A DNA stretch of 18,004 nucleotides from an uncultured Chromatiaceae bacterium (GTDB taxonomy: Bacteria > Pseudomonadota > Gammaproteobacteria > Enterobacterales > Alteromonadaceae), in contig CALJUX010000083.1 in NCBI GenBank assembly GCA_937978655.1, positions 1 to 18,004 of the forward strand, given 5' to 3'. The notes beneath the pieces were generated by a model, which made no database searches, was not told the origin of the DNA, and saw only the letters and a list, made by a program, of their open reading frames with translations. Position numbers and translations under genes: made by a program. Below, in pieces: positions 4,698-12,585 of this stretch. How positions within the stretch are numbered: the first letter of the stretch is position 1; every line of letters starts with the position of its first letter.

Positions 4698-7523
4698 ATG
4701 GCAGATATGAAGGCATTACTTCCGCGCAATGAAACCGAGCGTCTGCAGGCGCTGCACCAGCTGCAAATTCTGGATACTCCGGCGGAGGCGGCCTTTGATG
4801 CGCTGACTGAAATTGCCGCGCAGATCAGCGGCGCCCGTTTTGCCGCGCTGACGCTGATTGATCGCAACCGCCAATGGTTTAAAAGTACCTTTAATTTCCT
4901 CGAGCAGGAAAACAGCCGCGACACCTCTTTTTGTTCTCACGCGATTTTAACGCCCCATCAGCTCACTTACATTCCGGACACGCTGCAAGATGCCCGTGTT
5001 GCCGACAATCCGTTGGTCACCTGTAATGACGGCCTGCGCTTTTACGCCGGCGCCCCTCTGGTCCTCAAGGATGAACTGGCGCTTGGCACTTTATGTGTGT
5101 TTGATACGACACCGCTGACTTTAACCGCGGCACAACAAAAATCTCTGATGCAGCTGGCCGATCAGGCGGTGCAGCTGATGAACAGCCGGTTGTTGCAACA
5201 ACAAAGCGCTGAACAGAACTTGCACCTGCAGCAGGAAAAAAGCCGCATCGACGCCATTATCGACGGCACCAATATGGGCACCTGGGAGTGGAACGTCCAA
5301 ACCGGCAGTACCGTTTATAACCAGTATTGGTACGGCATTCTGGGCATGGAACCGCAGCCGAAATCCGATGTCAGCATCTGGCGCGAGCGGGTGCATCCGG
5401 AAGATTTACCGCTGACGGCAAGCGCACTGGAACAGCACTTTAATGCCATGACGCCGTTTTTTGACGCCCGGTTCCGCATGCGACACGAGCTTGGACATTG
5501 GGTTTGGATCCATGCTGTTGGCCGCGTCATGGCCTGGACTGAAGACCATCAGCCGTTACTGATGTTTGGCACCCACCGGGATATCAGTCAGGAACGCTCC
5601 CAACAGCAGGAGGTACAGCGCACCCGTTCCCATCTGCAGGCCATTATCGATTCCTCCACAGAAGCCGCGCTGATCTCCACCGATGTCAACGGCGTGATCC
5701 GGCTGTTTAATACCGGCGCCGAACGGATGCTGGGCTATCAGGCCGCCGAGCTGGTAGGCATCGCCACACCGGCGCAGTTACATGATCCGGCCGAGATCCG
5801 CGCCAGGGCACAGCAGCTTAGCAACGAATATCAGCAGCCGATTGAAGGTTTTGATGTGTTTGTCTACAAAGCCCGTCACGGCACCAGTGAAACCCGGCAG
5901 TGGACCTACATCGGCAAACAAGGTGAACGCAAACAGGTACGGCTCAGTGTGTCGGCGATCCGCACTGAACAGGGAGAGATCCGCGGCTACCTTGGAGTCG
6001 CTATCGACATTACCCAGCTGGAGCAACTGCACCACGCCTTATTACTCAGCGAGCAGCGACACCGCTCTATGCTGGAAAACCTGCCCGGCGTGGTCTATCG
6101 CTGTATCAACGATGCGCAGTGGACCATGTTGTTTATCAGCGATGAAGTGGAAAAACTGACCGGTTACCCGGCGCGCAGTTTTATCCGTAATCAGAAAATC
6201 AACTTTGCCGATTTACAGGTCAGCGAGGACTTACCGCTGGTCCGCGAAGTCGTGGACCGGGATCTGCACAATCAGGCCCGTTTCAGCGTGGAATACCGCA
6301 TCCGTCATGCCAATGGTGCGGTGCGCTGGGTGCAGGAGCTGGGCCGGGGTATTTATGATCCACACGGCGAATTATTGTATATCGACGGTTTTATCTGGGA
6401 CGTCACCGCACAAAAAGAAGCCCAGCTCGCGCTACGCGCCGGCGAACAAAAACTGGCATCTTTATATCAGCTGGCGCCGCTGGCGATCCTGCTCAGTCAG
6501 TTTGACAGCGGTGAAATTCTGAACGTCAACCCGCAGTGGTATCAGCTGTCTGGCCTTAATGACGAGATCCCGGCGCTGCCATTGCCGGCATTATTATCCT
6601 TCAGCCCCATCCAGCTCGAAGCACGGCAGCAGTCTCTGGCCAGCCAGGCCAGTTTTGGCCCGATCGAGCTGGAACTCAGCCATGCGTCAGGCCTGCAGAT
6701 CCCGGTCGTTCTCAGTGAAGTGCTGATCCAGAATGCCAGCGGCACCGCGCAGGTCTGGTCCATTATTCAGGACATTACCGAACGGCGCCGGGTCGAACAG
6801 ATGAAAAATCAGTTTGTGTCGATGGTCAGCCACGAGCTGCGCACGCCACTGACCGCCATCTCCGGCGCTTTAGGCCTCGTCAGCGGTGGCGCTCTCGGCC
6901 CGTTGCCGGACGCGATGCAACCGATGTTGCAGATAGCCCGCGACAACAGTGACAAGCTGACTCAACTAATCAATGACTTACTCGATATCGATAAGCTGGT
7001 GGCCGGTAAGATGCATTTTGAATTGCAGCACTGTGCCGTTCGCGAGTTGCTGACGCAAAGTGTGCAGCATAACCAGCCCTACGCCGACAAATTCCATACC
7101 CGGCTGGTGCTGGAGCCGGGCCCGGATGCGGTGTTATTACTCGACCCGATGCGTTTTCATCAAATCATGGCCAATTTATTGTCCAACGCCGCGAAATTCT
7201 CGCCACCAGGTTCGGTGGTTGCTGTGCAGACCAGCTGGTCCGGGCCGCGGCTGCGGATCAGCGTGCAGGACCAGGGGCCAGGCATCCCGGAAAACTTCCG
7301 TGCCCGTATCTTTGAAAAATTCTCTCAGGCCGATGCTGCGGATGCGCGCCAGCGTGGTGGCACCGGCCTTGGCCTGGCGATAGTCAAAGAACTGACCAAC
7401 CGCCTGGGCGGTCAGATTGGTTTTGACAGTGAGGCCGGTAAAGGCAGTTGTTTTTATCTGGAATTTGCTGTGGCGGACGTGGAGCCAGCAGCAGGCGCAG
7501 CTGGGTCCGACCTGCTGCACTGA
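4698..7523 (+). CDS. Hybrid-sensor-type histidine kinase: GAF, four PAS, HisKA, HATPase
   Basis: A 941-residue cytoplasmic sensor kinase with no membrane segments. Domains in order: GAF (about 15-165), four PAS/PAC domains (about 183-300, starting near the stretch with GTWEWNV; 313-440; 452-572; 584-700), dimerisation/phosphoacceptor domain with His712 in MVSHELRTPL, and ATPase domain with N box Asn830 (SNAAKF), G1 box Asp858 (DQGPGIP), FEKFSQ and GGTGLGLAI. It has no receiver domain of its own, so it must pass phosphate to a separate regulator; the convergent Hpt-REC-REC-GGDEF gene 19 bases away is the nearest candidate. ATG 4698 is used; ATG 4707 is an alternative. The nearest ribosome-like AGGA (4677-4680) is 17 bases upstream and lies in a small inverted repeat (AGGAA/TTCCT). 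The signal sensed is unknown. Confidence 0.92.
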   Translation: MADMKALLPRNETERLQALHQLQILDTPAEAAFDALTEIAAQISGARFAALTLIDRNRQWFKSTFNFLEQENSRDTSFCSHAILTPHQLTYIPDTLQDARVADNPLVTCNDGLRFYAGAPLVLKDELALGTLCVFDTTPLTLTAAQQKSLMQLADQAVQLMNSRLLQQQSAEQNLHLQQEKSRIDAIIDGTNMGTWEWNVQTGSTVYNQYWYGILGMEPQPKSDVSIWRERVHPEDLPLTASALEQHFNAMTPFFDARFRMRHELGHWVWIHAVGRVMAWTEDHQPLLMFGTHRDISQERSQQQEVQRTRSHLQAIIDSSTEAALISTDVNGVIRLFNTGAERMLGYQAAELVGIATPAQLHDPAEIRARAQQLSNEYQQPIEGFDVFVYKARHGTSETRQWTYIGKQGERKQVRLSVSAIRTEQGEIRGYLGVAIDITQLEQLHHALLLSEQRHRSMLENLPGVVYRCINDAQWTMLFISDEVEKLTGYPARSFIRNQKINFADLQVSEDLPLVREVVDRDLHNQARFSVEYRIRHANGAVRWVQELGRGIYDPHGELLYIDGFIWDVTAQKEAQLALRAGEQKLASLYQLAPLAILLSQFDSGEILNVNPQWYQLSGLNDEIPALPLPALLSFSPIQLEARQQSLASQASFGPIELELSHASGLQIPVVLSEVLIQNASGTAQVWSIIQDITERRRVEQMKNQFVSMVSHELRTPLTAISGALGLVSGGALGPLPDAMQPMLQIARDNSDKLTQLINDLLDIDKLVAGKMHFELQHCAVRELLTQSVQHNQPYADKFHTRLVLEPGPDAVLLLDPMRFHQIMANLLSNAAKFSPPGSVVAVQTSWSGPRLRISVQDQGPGIPENFRARIFEKFSQADAADARQRGGTGLGLAIVKELTNRLGGQIGFDSEAGKGSCFYLEFAVADVEPAAGAAGSDLLH

Positions 7524-7542
7524 ACGCCAGCAGAAGGATATA

Positions 7543-9222
7543 TCAGGACGGGCTTTCGCTGACAGCGAGCAGCGGCGGCTGGTACAGGATCACCTGATTG
7601 CGGCCGGCGCCTTTGGCCTGATACAACGCCTGATCAGCGTGGTCAACGACCACGTCAACCTGCTGGCTGTCGCTGCCACTGGTGATACCGGCGCTGAAGC
7701 TGCAGTGAAATGTCTGACCATTGCTGACAAACGGAATACGGGCAAAGGCTTCGCGCAGCTGGTTCACCACCTGGCACGCTTTATCAAGCTGACATTCCGG
7801 CAGCACAATTAAAAACTCTTCACCGCCATAACGGCCAATCAAATCGGTTTTGCGCAGCTGCTGGCGTAACAAATTAGCCAGACTGCTAATCACCTGGTCG
7901 CCAGTCAGATGGCCATGCAGGTCGTTCACTTTCTTAAAATGATCAATATCAAGCATTGCCACGCTGACATTTTGTTGCAGGCGGGCGGCACGTTCCAGCT
8001 CAGCGCCAAGCCGCTCTTTGATATGCGCATGTTGCAACAGGCCGGTCAGACTGTCTTTGGTCATCACTTCTGCCAGTTGCCGCGCCCGCTGAGCCCGGGC
8101 AAAAATAGCCACTACCAGCGCATTATCGCTGATCGGTTTGGTCAGGAAATCGTCACCGGCTTTGATCAGCGACGCCATTTGCCGCTCACTGTCGGTTTCA
8201 GAAGACAAATAAATGATCGGCACGCCAAGCCACTCGTCCTGTAAACGAATGGCCTGTGCCAGCTCAGGGCCAGAACACTCCGGCATATTCACATCCAGCA
8301 GGATCACGTCCGGATGAAAACGCCGCAGCCCCTGAAAAACTTCAGCCGGCTCGGTCAGAATTTCGGCGCGTAAGCCGGCATTTTGCAATACCAGCGCGTA
8401 ATGCTGCGCCAGCAGGATATCGTCATCGACAATTAATACCCGAAAGGCATCCCGCTCGCGCACCGACAATAAGCGCTGTAAGCGGGCTTCGAGCATGGCC
8501 GGATTCAACGGTTTGACAAAATAGCCGAGCACGCCGGCACGTACGGCCTGCAGATAATGGCCAAATTCTTCATCCGACGACAAGACAAAAATCGGCACAG
8601 GCTGGGCCTGTGGACATTGCAGACGGCTCAGCGCTTCAAGTCCCTGGCTCCGGTTATCCAGCGCATCGAGGTCGACAATAATCACATCTGGCGCATCCAA
8701 CGCAGCAGAACTCAGTAACTGATTGAAATCACTGAAGCGTTCCACATGATGACCAAAGGTTTTTAAAGTTTGACCAATCGGCTGCGAAATTAACGGATCT
8801 TCACACAGCAACAAGATCCGGGCATCGTGTTTTTCGGTCTTTTTCAGTCTGGTTTTATTCAGATGCAGTTCGGACGGCTGGCCAGCGGCTTGTTGCATCT
8901 CCACAAACTGCTGTTGCAATAAAGCATGGTCGTCGCGGCCAGGCACTTGCTGTTGGGTGAGTAAAGCTTTGAGTTGCTGTTCGGTACTTTTGGCGATAGT
9001 ACCGACATTCGCCAGACCAAAAGTGCCGGCTGAGCCGGCCAGGGTATGAAAGCGTAAAATTAACACCGAGGCCTGCTCGCGCCATTCATGTGGTCCGGCC
9101 TGAACAAACTGCAGCAACAGCCATTGCAATTGTGGCAGCTCCTGCTGCAGACGACGCAGATACTGTTGGTTCAGTTCCGCCAGTTGCTGTTCAAGTTTCG
9201 CTGCAGTTCCGTCCATGCACAT
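7543..9222 (-). CDS. Hpt-REC-REC-GGDEF response regulator (diguanylate cyclase)
   Basis: A 559-residue cytoplasmic signalling protein that probably makes c-di-GMP. Domains: an Hpt domain with His59 in RFHTLAGSAGTFGLA; a first receiver (about 134-250) with acidic Glu141/Asp142, phosphoacceptor Asp184 and Lys237 (VKP); a second receiver (260-380) with Asp266-268, Asp310 (LLDVNMP), Ser340/341 and Lys362 (TKP); and a GGDEF domain (388-550). The active site is GGEEF (466-470), with a likely inhibitory c-di-GMP site RKTD (457-460) five residues before it. All catalytic residues appear present. ATG 9222 is used; ATG 9216 (codon 3) is an alternative. It lies 63 bases after the ABC permease on the same strand but has its own candidate promoter. 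It is convergent with the GAF-PAS kinase, a plausible partner. Confidence 0.92.
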   Translation of the reverse strand: MCMDGTAAKLEQQLAELNQQYLRRLQQELPQLQWLLLQFVQAGPHEWREQASVLILRFHTLAGSAGTFGLANVGTIAKSTEQQLKALLTQQQVPGRDDHALLQQQFVEMQQAAGQPSELHLNKTRLKKTEKHDARILLLCEDPLISQPIGQTLKTFGHHVERFSDFNQLLSSAALDAPDVIIVDLDALDNRSQGLEALSRLQCPQAQPVPIFVLSSDEEFGHYLQAVRAGVLGYFVKPLNPAMLEARLQRLLSVRERDAFRVLIVDDDILLAQHYALVLQNAGLRAEILTEPAEVFQGLRRFHPDVILLDVNMPECSGPELAQAIRLQDEWLGVPIIYLSSETDSERQMASLIKAGDDFLTKPISDNALVVAIFARAQRARQLAEVMTKDSLTGLLQHAHIKERLGAELERAARLQQNVSVAMLDIDHFKKVNDLHGHLTGDQVISSLANLLRQQLRKTDLIGRYGGEEFLIVLPECQLDKACQVVNQLREAFARIPFVSNGQTFHCSFSAGITSGSDSQQVDVVVDHADQALYQAKGAGRNQVILYQPPLLAVSESPS

Positions 9223-9250
9223 TTCACATCACAATCACATCGATATGCCT

Positions 9251-9256
9251 ACTATA
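9251..9256 (-). promoter_or_regulatory. Candidate -10 box of the Hpt-REC-REC-GGDEF gene
   Basis: TATAGT on the minus strand (9256-9251) lies about 29 bases before the ATG at 9222. No good -35 hexamer is visible 16-18 bases upstream. The gene may therefore be transcribed both on its own and by read-through from the permease. Confidence 0.35.
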
Positions 9257-9285
9257 GCAAGGGCTGCCGGATGACTCCAGCACCG

Positions 9286-10545
9286 TCACAGCCGCACCTG
9301 CAAACCCTGACTAAGGCTTTGCCGGTACGCCTGAAATGCCGGCACAGCGCCAAGTAATAAGGCCAGTGTCAGCACAATCCCAAGCCCTGTCGCCGTGTGC
9401 GGGTGCCAGGCCCAGAGGCTGATCACCAGACCATATTCGCTGCTGAGCCACGGCTGTAACAGCGCCAGACTGCCGCACAGCAATACAAAAGCGCCGAAGA
9501 TGCTGCCCAAGGTCAGTAGCAGCACTTCCAGTTCGATCAGTAAAAACAACTGCCAGGGACGCGCGCCGATGGCCCGCAGGATCGCCAGCTCTCGGGCGCG
9601 CTCGCGCTGTGCCGCTAATAAAGTGGTGGTGAGGCCAATCAGCGCCGCCAGCAGCACTAATGCGGTGATCACCAACAGCAGATTCTCGACCACAACCAGC
9701 ATCTGCCACAATTCCGCCAGCGCCGCGCCGGGTAAAATTGCGCTCAGCGGTTCGGCTTTAAACTCATTAATCTGCCGCTGCACGGCAAAAGTAGCCACTT
9801 TGGACTTTAACCCCAGCAAGGCGCCCGTCAGCACGGTCGGCTGCAGCTGTGCCAGCGCTGCTGCATCCGGTTTGCCGGCCGCTTTACGCAAGCCTGGCGC
9901 GCCGTTCTGCCAGCCCTGATGAATAGCTTCAATGCCGGTCAGACCGACGTGTACCGACTGGTCGACCGGAGTGCCCGTCGGCGCCAGGATCCCGACCACG
10001 GTAAAGGGCTGATCTTTATGCTGACTGAAACTGACCTTGCCAACCCCATGTGACAACACCACTTGCTGCCCCAGCTGATAACCCAGTTTTTTTGCCACGT
10101 CCGCGCCAAGCACCGTCTCGTAGACAGCCGCAAATTCACGCCCTTGCGCCAGACGCAGCGGCTGCTGCTCGCCGTAGCGGAAAAAACGGAAATAATCATT
10201 GTTGGTGCCAAGCACCCGGAACCCCCGGTGCGAATCGCCCAGTGCCAGCGGAATAGCCCAGCGCACCTGTGGGTGACGACTGATTTGCACATAATGGTCA
10301 TAACTGATGTTGTTGGTGGCGTTACCGATGCGAAACACCGTATACAACAACAGATTCAGCTGGCCGGAACGGGCGCCGACAATCAGATCGGTGCCGGCCA
10401 CTGTGCTGGTAAAACTGCGTTTGGCTTCAAGCCGCAGATGGTCAATACCCAGTAATAAACTCAGCGAAATAATCAGCGAGCACAACGTCAGCCAGGCGGT
10501 TCCGCGCCGGCTCCACAAACTCTGCCGGGCCAGTTTTAACAACAT
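9286..10545 (-). CDS. ABC transporter permease of a zrg-type zinc cluster (FtsX/MacB fold)
   Basis: A 419-residue inner-membrane permease of the FtsX/LolC/MacB type. An N-terminal membrane helix (about 17-34) is followed by a large periplasmic domain (about 36-275, beginning near TSTVAGTDLIVGARSG), then three C-terminal membrane helices (about 282-306, 330-355, 385-405). The cytoplasmic loop AAQRERARELAILRAIGARP (about 312-331) is the coupling helix that contacts the ATPase. Its ATG overlaps the end of the ATPase gene by 10 bases, so the two are translationally coupled and form one transporter. FtsX-fold transporters usually work on lipoproteins or envelope processes rather than passing ions, so a direct zinc-import role is uncertain. 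The zinc assignment comes from the neighbouring DUF3299 and ZrgA genes, as in Vibrio zrgABCDE. Confidence 0.85.
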   Translation of the reverse strand: MLLKLARQSLWSRRGTAWLTLCSLIISLSLLLGIDHLRLEAKRSFTSTVAGTDLIVGARSGQLNLLLYTVFRIGNATNNISYDHYVQISRHPQVRWAIPLALGDSHRGFRVLGTNNDYFRFFRYGEQQPLRLAQGREFAAVYETVLGADVAKKLGYQLGQQVVLSHGVGKVSFSQHKDQPFTVVGILAPTGTPVDQSVHVGLTGIEAIHQGWQNGAPGLRKAAGKPDAAALAQLQPTVLTGALLGLKSKVATFAVQRQINEFKAEPLSAILPGAALAELWQMLVVVENLLLVITALVLLAALIGLTTTLLAAQRERARELAILRAIGARPWQLFLLIELEVLLLTLGSIFGAFVLLCGSLALLQPWLSSEYGLVISLWAWHPHTATGLGIVLTLALLLGAVPAFQAYRQSLSQGLQVRL

Positions 10546-11243
10546 AACGCCTCCGCAACCACTGGCGTCACGCCGTTCTGCAGCAGGTTCATATCAAGCT
10601 GATACTGAAAATACTGCGCTAATGCTTTGTCATGACTGACAAAAATGACCGTACTGCCTGCCTCACCGGCTTCCTGCAGCAATACCCGCATAAAAGCATC
10701 CCGGTTATCGGCATCAAGCGCAGAGGTCGGCTCGTCGGCGATCAGCAGCGTTGGTTTGCCCAGCAGTGCGCGGGCGATAGCCACCCGTTGTTGCTGACCA
10801 ACACTGAGCCTGGCCGCCGGCTCCTGCCATAACGACTGCGGTAACTGCAAAGCCGCCAGCAGCATCCGGCCACGCGCCTGATCCGCAGCTTTGCCGGAAA
10901 ACGCCTGGCCAAGCAGCACATTATCCAGCACAGACAGATAGGGAATAAGGTTCAGCTGCTGAAATACCACGCCAATCTGCTGCGCGCGGATCCGGTCCCG
11001 CACTGCGGCTTTATTCGGTTGCAGCTGCTGCGCCCCCAACCAGATCTCACCTTGTTGCAACGTCAGCACGCCGCACAACAAATTCAGCAAGGTGGTTTTA
11101 CCGGAACCAGAAGCGCCACGCACAAACAGATGCTGGCCAGCAGCCAGCCGTAACGCCGGAATTTCCAGCACGAAGGCCTGTCCCGGCCATTGATGTCGCA
11201 GATTTTTGAGTTCAACTGCGGGAATATTCAGATCCGCGGCCAC
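10536..11243 (-). CDS. ABC transporter ATPase of a zrg-type zinc cluster (LolD-like)
   Basis: A 235-residue ATPase that powers the overlapping permease. Visible motifs: Walker A GASGSGKTT (43-51), Q loop at Gln95/96, signature LSVGQQQR (146-153, with Val in place of the first Gly of LSGGQ), Walker B LLIADEP (166-172), D loop SALD, and switch His204 (SHD). Start is GTG at 11243, chosen because AGGA (11253-11250) lies 6 bases before it and no in-frame ATG precedes it. It is divergent from the DUF3299 gene, with 72 bases between the starts, and that gap holds a Zur-like site. Family: MacB/LolD group. Confidence 0.9.
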   Translation of the reverse strand: MAADLNIPAVELKNLRHQWPGQAFVLEIPALRLAAGQHLFVRGASGSGKTTLLNLLCGVLTLQQGEIWLGAQQLQPNKAAVRDRIRAQQIGVVFQQLNLIPYLSVLDNVLLGQAFSGKAADQARGRMLLAALQLPQSLWQEPAARLSVGQQQRVAIARALLGKPTLLIADEPTSALDADNRDAFMRVLLQEAGEAGSTVIFVSHDKALAQYFQYQLDMNLLQNGVTPVVAEALCC

Positions 11244-11280
11244 AAGCTGTCCTGTGAATAATGATATGATGAAGAAAACC

Positions 11281-11293
11281 GTGATTTTATAAC
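11281..11293. promoter_or_regulatory. Zur-like operator between the ABC ATPase and DUF3299 genes
   Basis: GTGATTTTATAAC resembles the enterobacterial/Vibrio Zur core GTTATA-N-TATAAC: the right half is exact and the left half matches at four of six. It lies in the 72-base divergent gap, where it could repress both transcripts when zinc is plentiful. It matches the second site at 12549-12561 in nine of 13 positions, and in flanking A-rich bases. Operator function is inferred. Confidence 0.55.
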
Positions 11294-11315
11294 ATATTGT
11301 CGGGAAGAAGCTCTA

Positions 11316-11927
11316 ATGTTCAAACCGTTGTTAGTGGGATCCTGGCTGGTACTGGTCGCATCAGCGCCATTATTGGCAGCAGAAACAGCGCAAAGCGCAG
11401 AAAAAGCCACCGCCGCGCGGGTCCTTCCCGCCGATAAAAACAAAGTGATCGAACTGGAATGGACAGATCTGCTGCCAGCAGAGGATCTGCAAAAAATGGA
11501 AGCGTTGCCGGAAGTCAGCCATGAAGGTGGCGAAGGTGCCGGTTCCGCTATCAACAAAAACTTTAATACCAGCAATGATCCGTCAATGAAAGCCTGGGCC
11601 GACGTGATGTCATCTGCCAAGGTCCGCGCGGAGCTGAACGGCCGCAAAGTGAAGATCCCGGGGTTTGTCGTGCCGATTGAATATGATGCCGACCAGAACA
11701 TCACGGCATTTTTCCTGGTGCCATATTTTGGCGCCTGTATTCATGTGCCCCCCCCACCGCCGAACCAGATTGTTTATGTCAGCGGCGCGAAAAACTTAAA
11801 AGCCGATTTGATTTACAACCCATTCTGGATTGAAGGCACGCTGACCACCGACGTGATGAGCCATGATCTGGCCAATTCCGCCTACAGCCTGAAAGTCGAT
11901 AAAATCAGCGAATACGTCTACGAATAA
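11316..11927 (+). CDS. DUF3299 exported protein of the zrg zinc cluster
   Basis: A 203-residue protein with a Sec signal peptide (about 1-21, MFKPLLVGSWLVLVASAPLLA) and a predicted periplasmic location. The family motif is clear: GFVVPIEYDADQNITAFFLV leading into PYFGACIHVPPPPPNQIV (about 131-162), then a C-terminal part with YNPFWIEGTL. Proteins with this domain occur beside ABC transporters of the zrg type in Vibrio; the biochemical role is not known. Cys145 and His147 within the motif could bind metal, an inference. Start ATG 11316 follows GGGAAG (11302-11307). It is divergent from the ATPase gene and converges on zrgA 41 bases away. Confidence 0.85.
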   Translation: MFKPLLVGSWLVLVASAPLLAAETAQSAEKATAARVLPADKNKVIELEWTDLLPAEDLQKMEALPEVSHEGGEGAGSAINKNFNTSNDPSMKAWADVMSSAKVRAELNGRKVKIPGFVVPIEYDADQNITAFFLVPYFGACIHVPPPPPNQIVYVSGAKNLKADLIYNPFWIEGTLTTDVMSHDLANSAYSLKVDKISEYVYE

Positions 11928-11935
11928 ATCAGTGC

Positions 11936-11962
11936 GGGCACTGCAGACCGCTGCAGCTGCCC
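11936..11962. terminator. Hairpin between the convergent DUF3299 and zrgA genes
   Basis: GGGCA (11936-11940) and TGCAG (11942-11946) pair with CTGCA (11951-11955) and TGCCC (11958-11962), giving a GC-rich imperfect hairpin in the 41-base convergent gap. It lacks a T run on both strands, so it may only slow polymerase or protect 3' ends. Confidence 0.4.
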
Positions 11963-11968
11963 GGCCTG

Positions 11969-12523
11969 TTAATCCTGCGACAGCTGAAATTTGGCCGCAG
12001 CCGGCGTTAAAGTGGCCGCGCCTTGTTGCATGCCTACCCACTGCACGTCAATTTGTTGCAAATCCGCGGCATGGCGGAACAAATCAATAGCAACCTGCGT
12101 CAGCGCCTGCGGCACCGCACAACGATAGGATAAACTCAGCTGCAGATCCGCGTGGTCGGCATGACTCTGGTCGGCATGACTGTGGCCGGCAGTATCCCAG
12201 GGCTGGTCCAGCTGATGCGACACTAAGCGGCATTGCGCCGCCGCCGGCAGTTGCAGCCATTGACCGCTTTGCAGCAGGCTGCGGGTTTTGTCCCACTGCG
12301 CCTGCTCTGCTGCAGTGCGCGGCGCATGTTCAAAACCGGTTAAATTCACCAGCGGGCTTTCCAGCATCAGTTCAGCCTGCTGTTGTTCCAGCGCAAAAGT
12401 CAGGCTGGCAATACCATGCACATGAGCGCCATGACTCTGCGCCGTGTCAGTGCCGGCCAGTGCCTGTGGTGCGATGGATGCGACATAAAGCGCCAGTACC
12501 AGGCGATAACTATCAACGCGCAT
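11969..12523 (-). CDS. zrgA: ZrgA (DUF2796) His-rich periplasmic zinc-binding protein
   Basis: A 184-residue exported protein of the ZrgA/DUF2796 family, linked to zinc acquisition in Vibrio. A signal peptide covers about residues 1-23 (hydrophobic LVLALYVASIAPQALA). The mature protein opens with HGAHVHGIASLTFALE (31-46), the family hallmark, with His31, His34 and His36. A His-rich loop follows at 114-124 (HSHADQSHADH). Cys98 and Cys135 could form a disulfide; SYRCAVPQAL (132-141) and IDVQWVG near the end are typical. Start ATG 12523 is set by GGAG at 12533-12530 with a 6-base spacer; the 25-residue extension to 12598 lacks a signal peptide and overlaps the kinase stop. Probably Zur-controlled through the site at 12549-12561. 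The symbol is by family resemblance. Confidence 0.83.
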   Translation of the reverse strand: MRVDSYRLVLALYVASIAPQALAGTDTAQSHGAHVHGIASLTFALEQQQAELMLESPLVNLTGFEHAPRTAAEQAQWDKTRSLLQSGQWLQLPAAAQCRLVSHQLDQPWDTAGHSHADQSHADHADLQLSLSYRCAVPQALTQVAIDLFRHAADLQQIDVQWVGMQQGAATLTPAAAKFQLSQD

Positions 12524-12529
12524 GCGGAT

Positions 12530-12533
12530 CTCC
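12530..12533 (-). promoter_or_regulatory. Ribosome site deciding the zrgA start
   Basis: GGAG on the minus strand, 6 bases before ATG 12523. It places the start at the residue that gives a proper signal peptide. Confidence 0.7.
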
Positions 12534-12548
12534 GAATCAGCAAAAATT

Positions 12549-12561
12549 GTGACACTATAAC
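12549..12561. promoter_or_regulatory. Zur-like operator in the zrgA promoter
   Basis: The plus strand reads GTGACACTATAAC; the wider TTGTGACACTATAACAA is an imperfect dyad. The right half TATAAC is exact for the Zur core and the left half partly matches. On the minus strand it contains TATAGT (12559-12554), which could be the -10 box of zrgA, giving a leader of about 24 bases. Repressor binding here would block the promoter. Confidence 0.55.
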
Positions 12562-12585
12562 AAAATGTCCACGCTGACCAGCGTT

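Noticed and set aside
9395..9919. 174-residue plus-strand frame opposite the ABC permease
   Set aside because: Antisense shadow of the permease; Ser/Ala-rich composition and no family motif.
11748..11755. Run of eight C in the DUF3299 gene as a phase-variation tract
   Set aside because: It encodes the conserved Pro run of the family motif (HVPPPPPNQ) and the frame is intact; conservation explains it better than switching.
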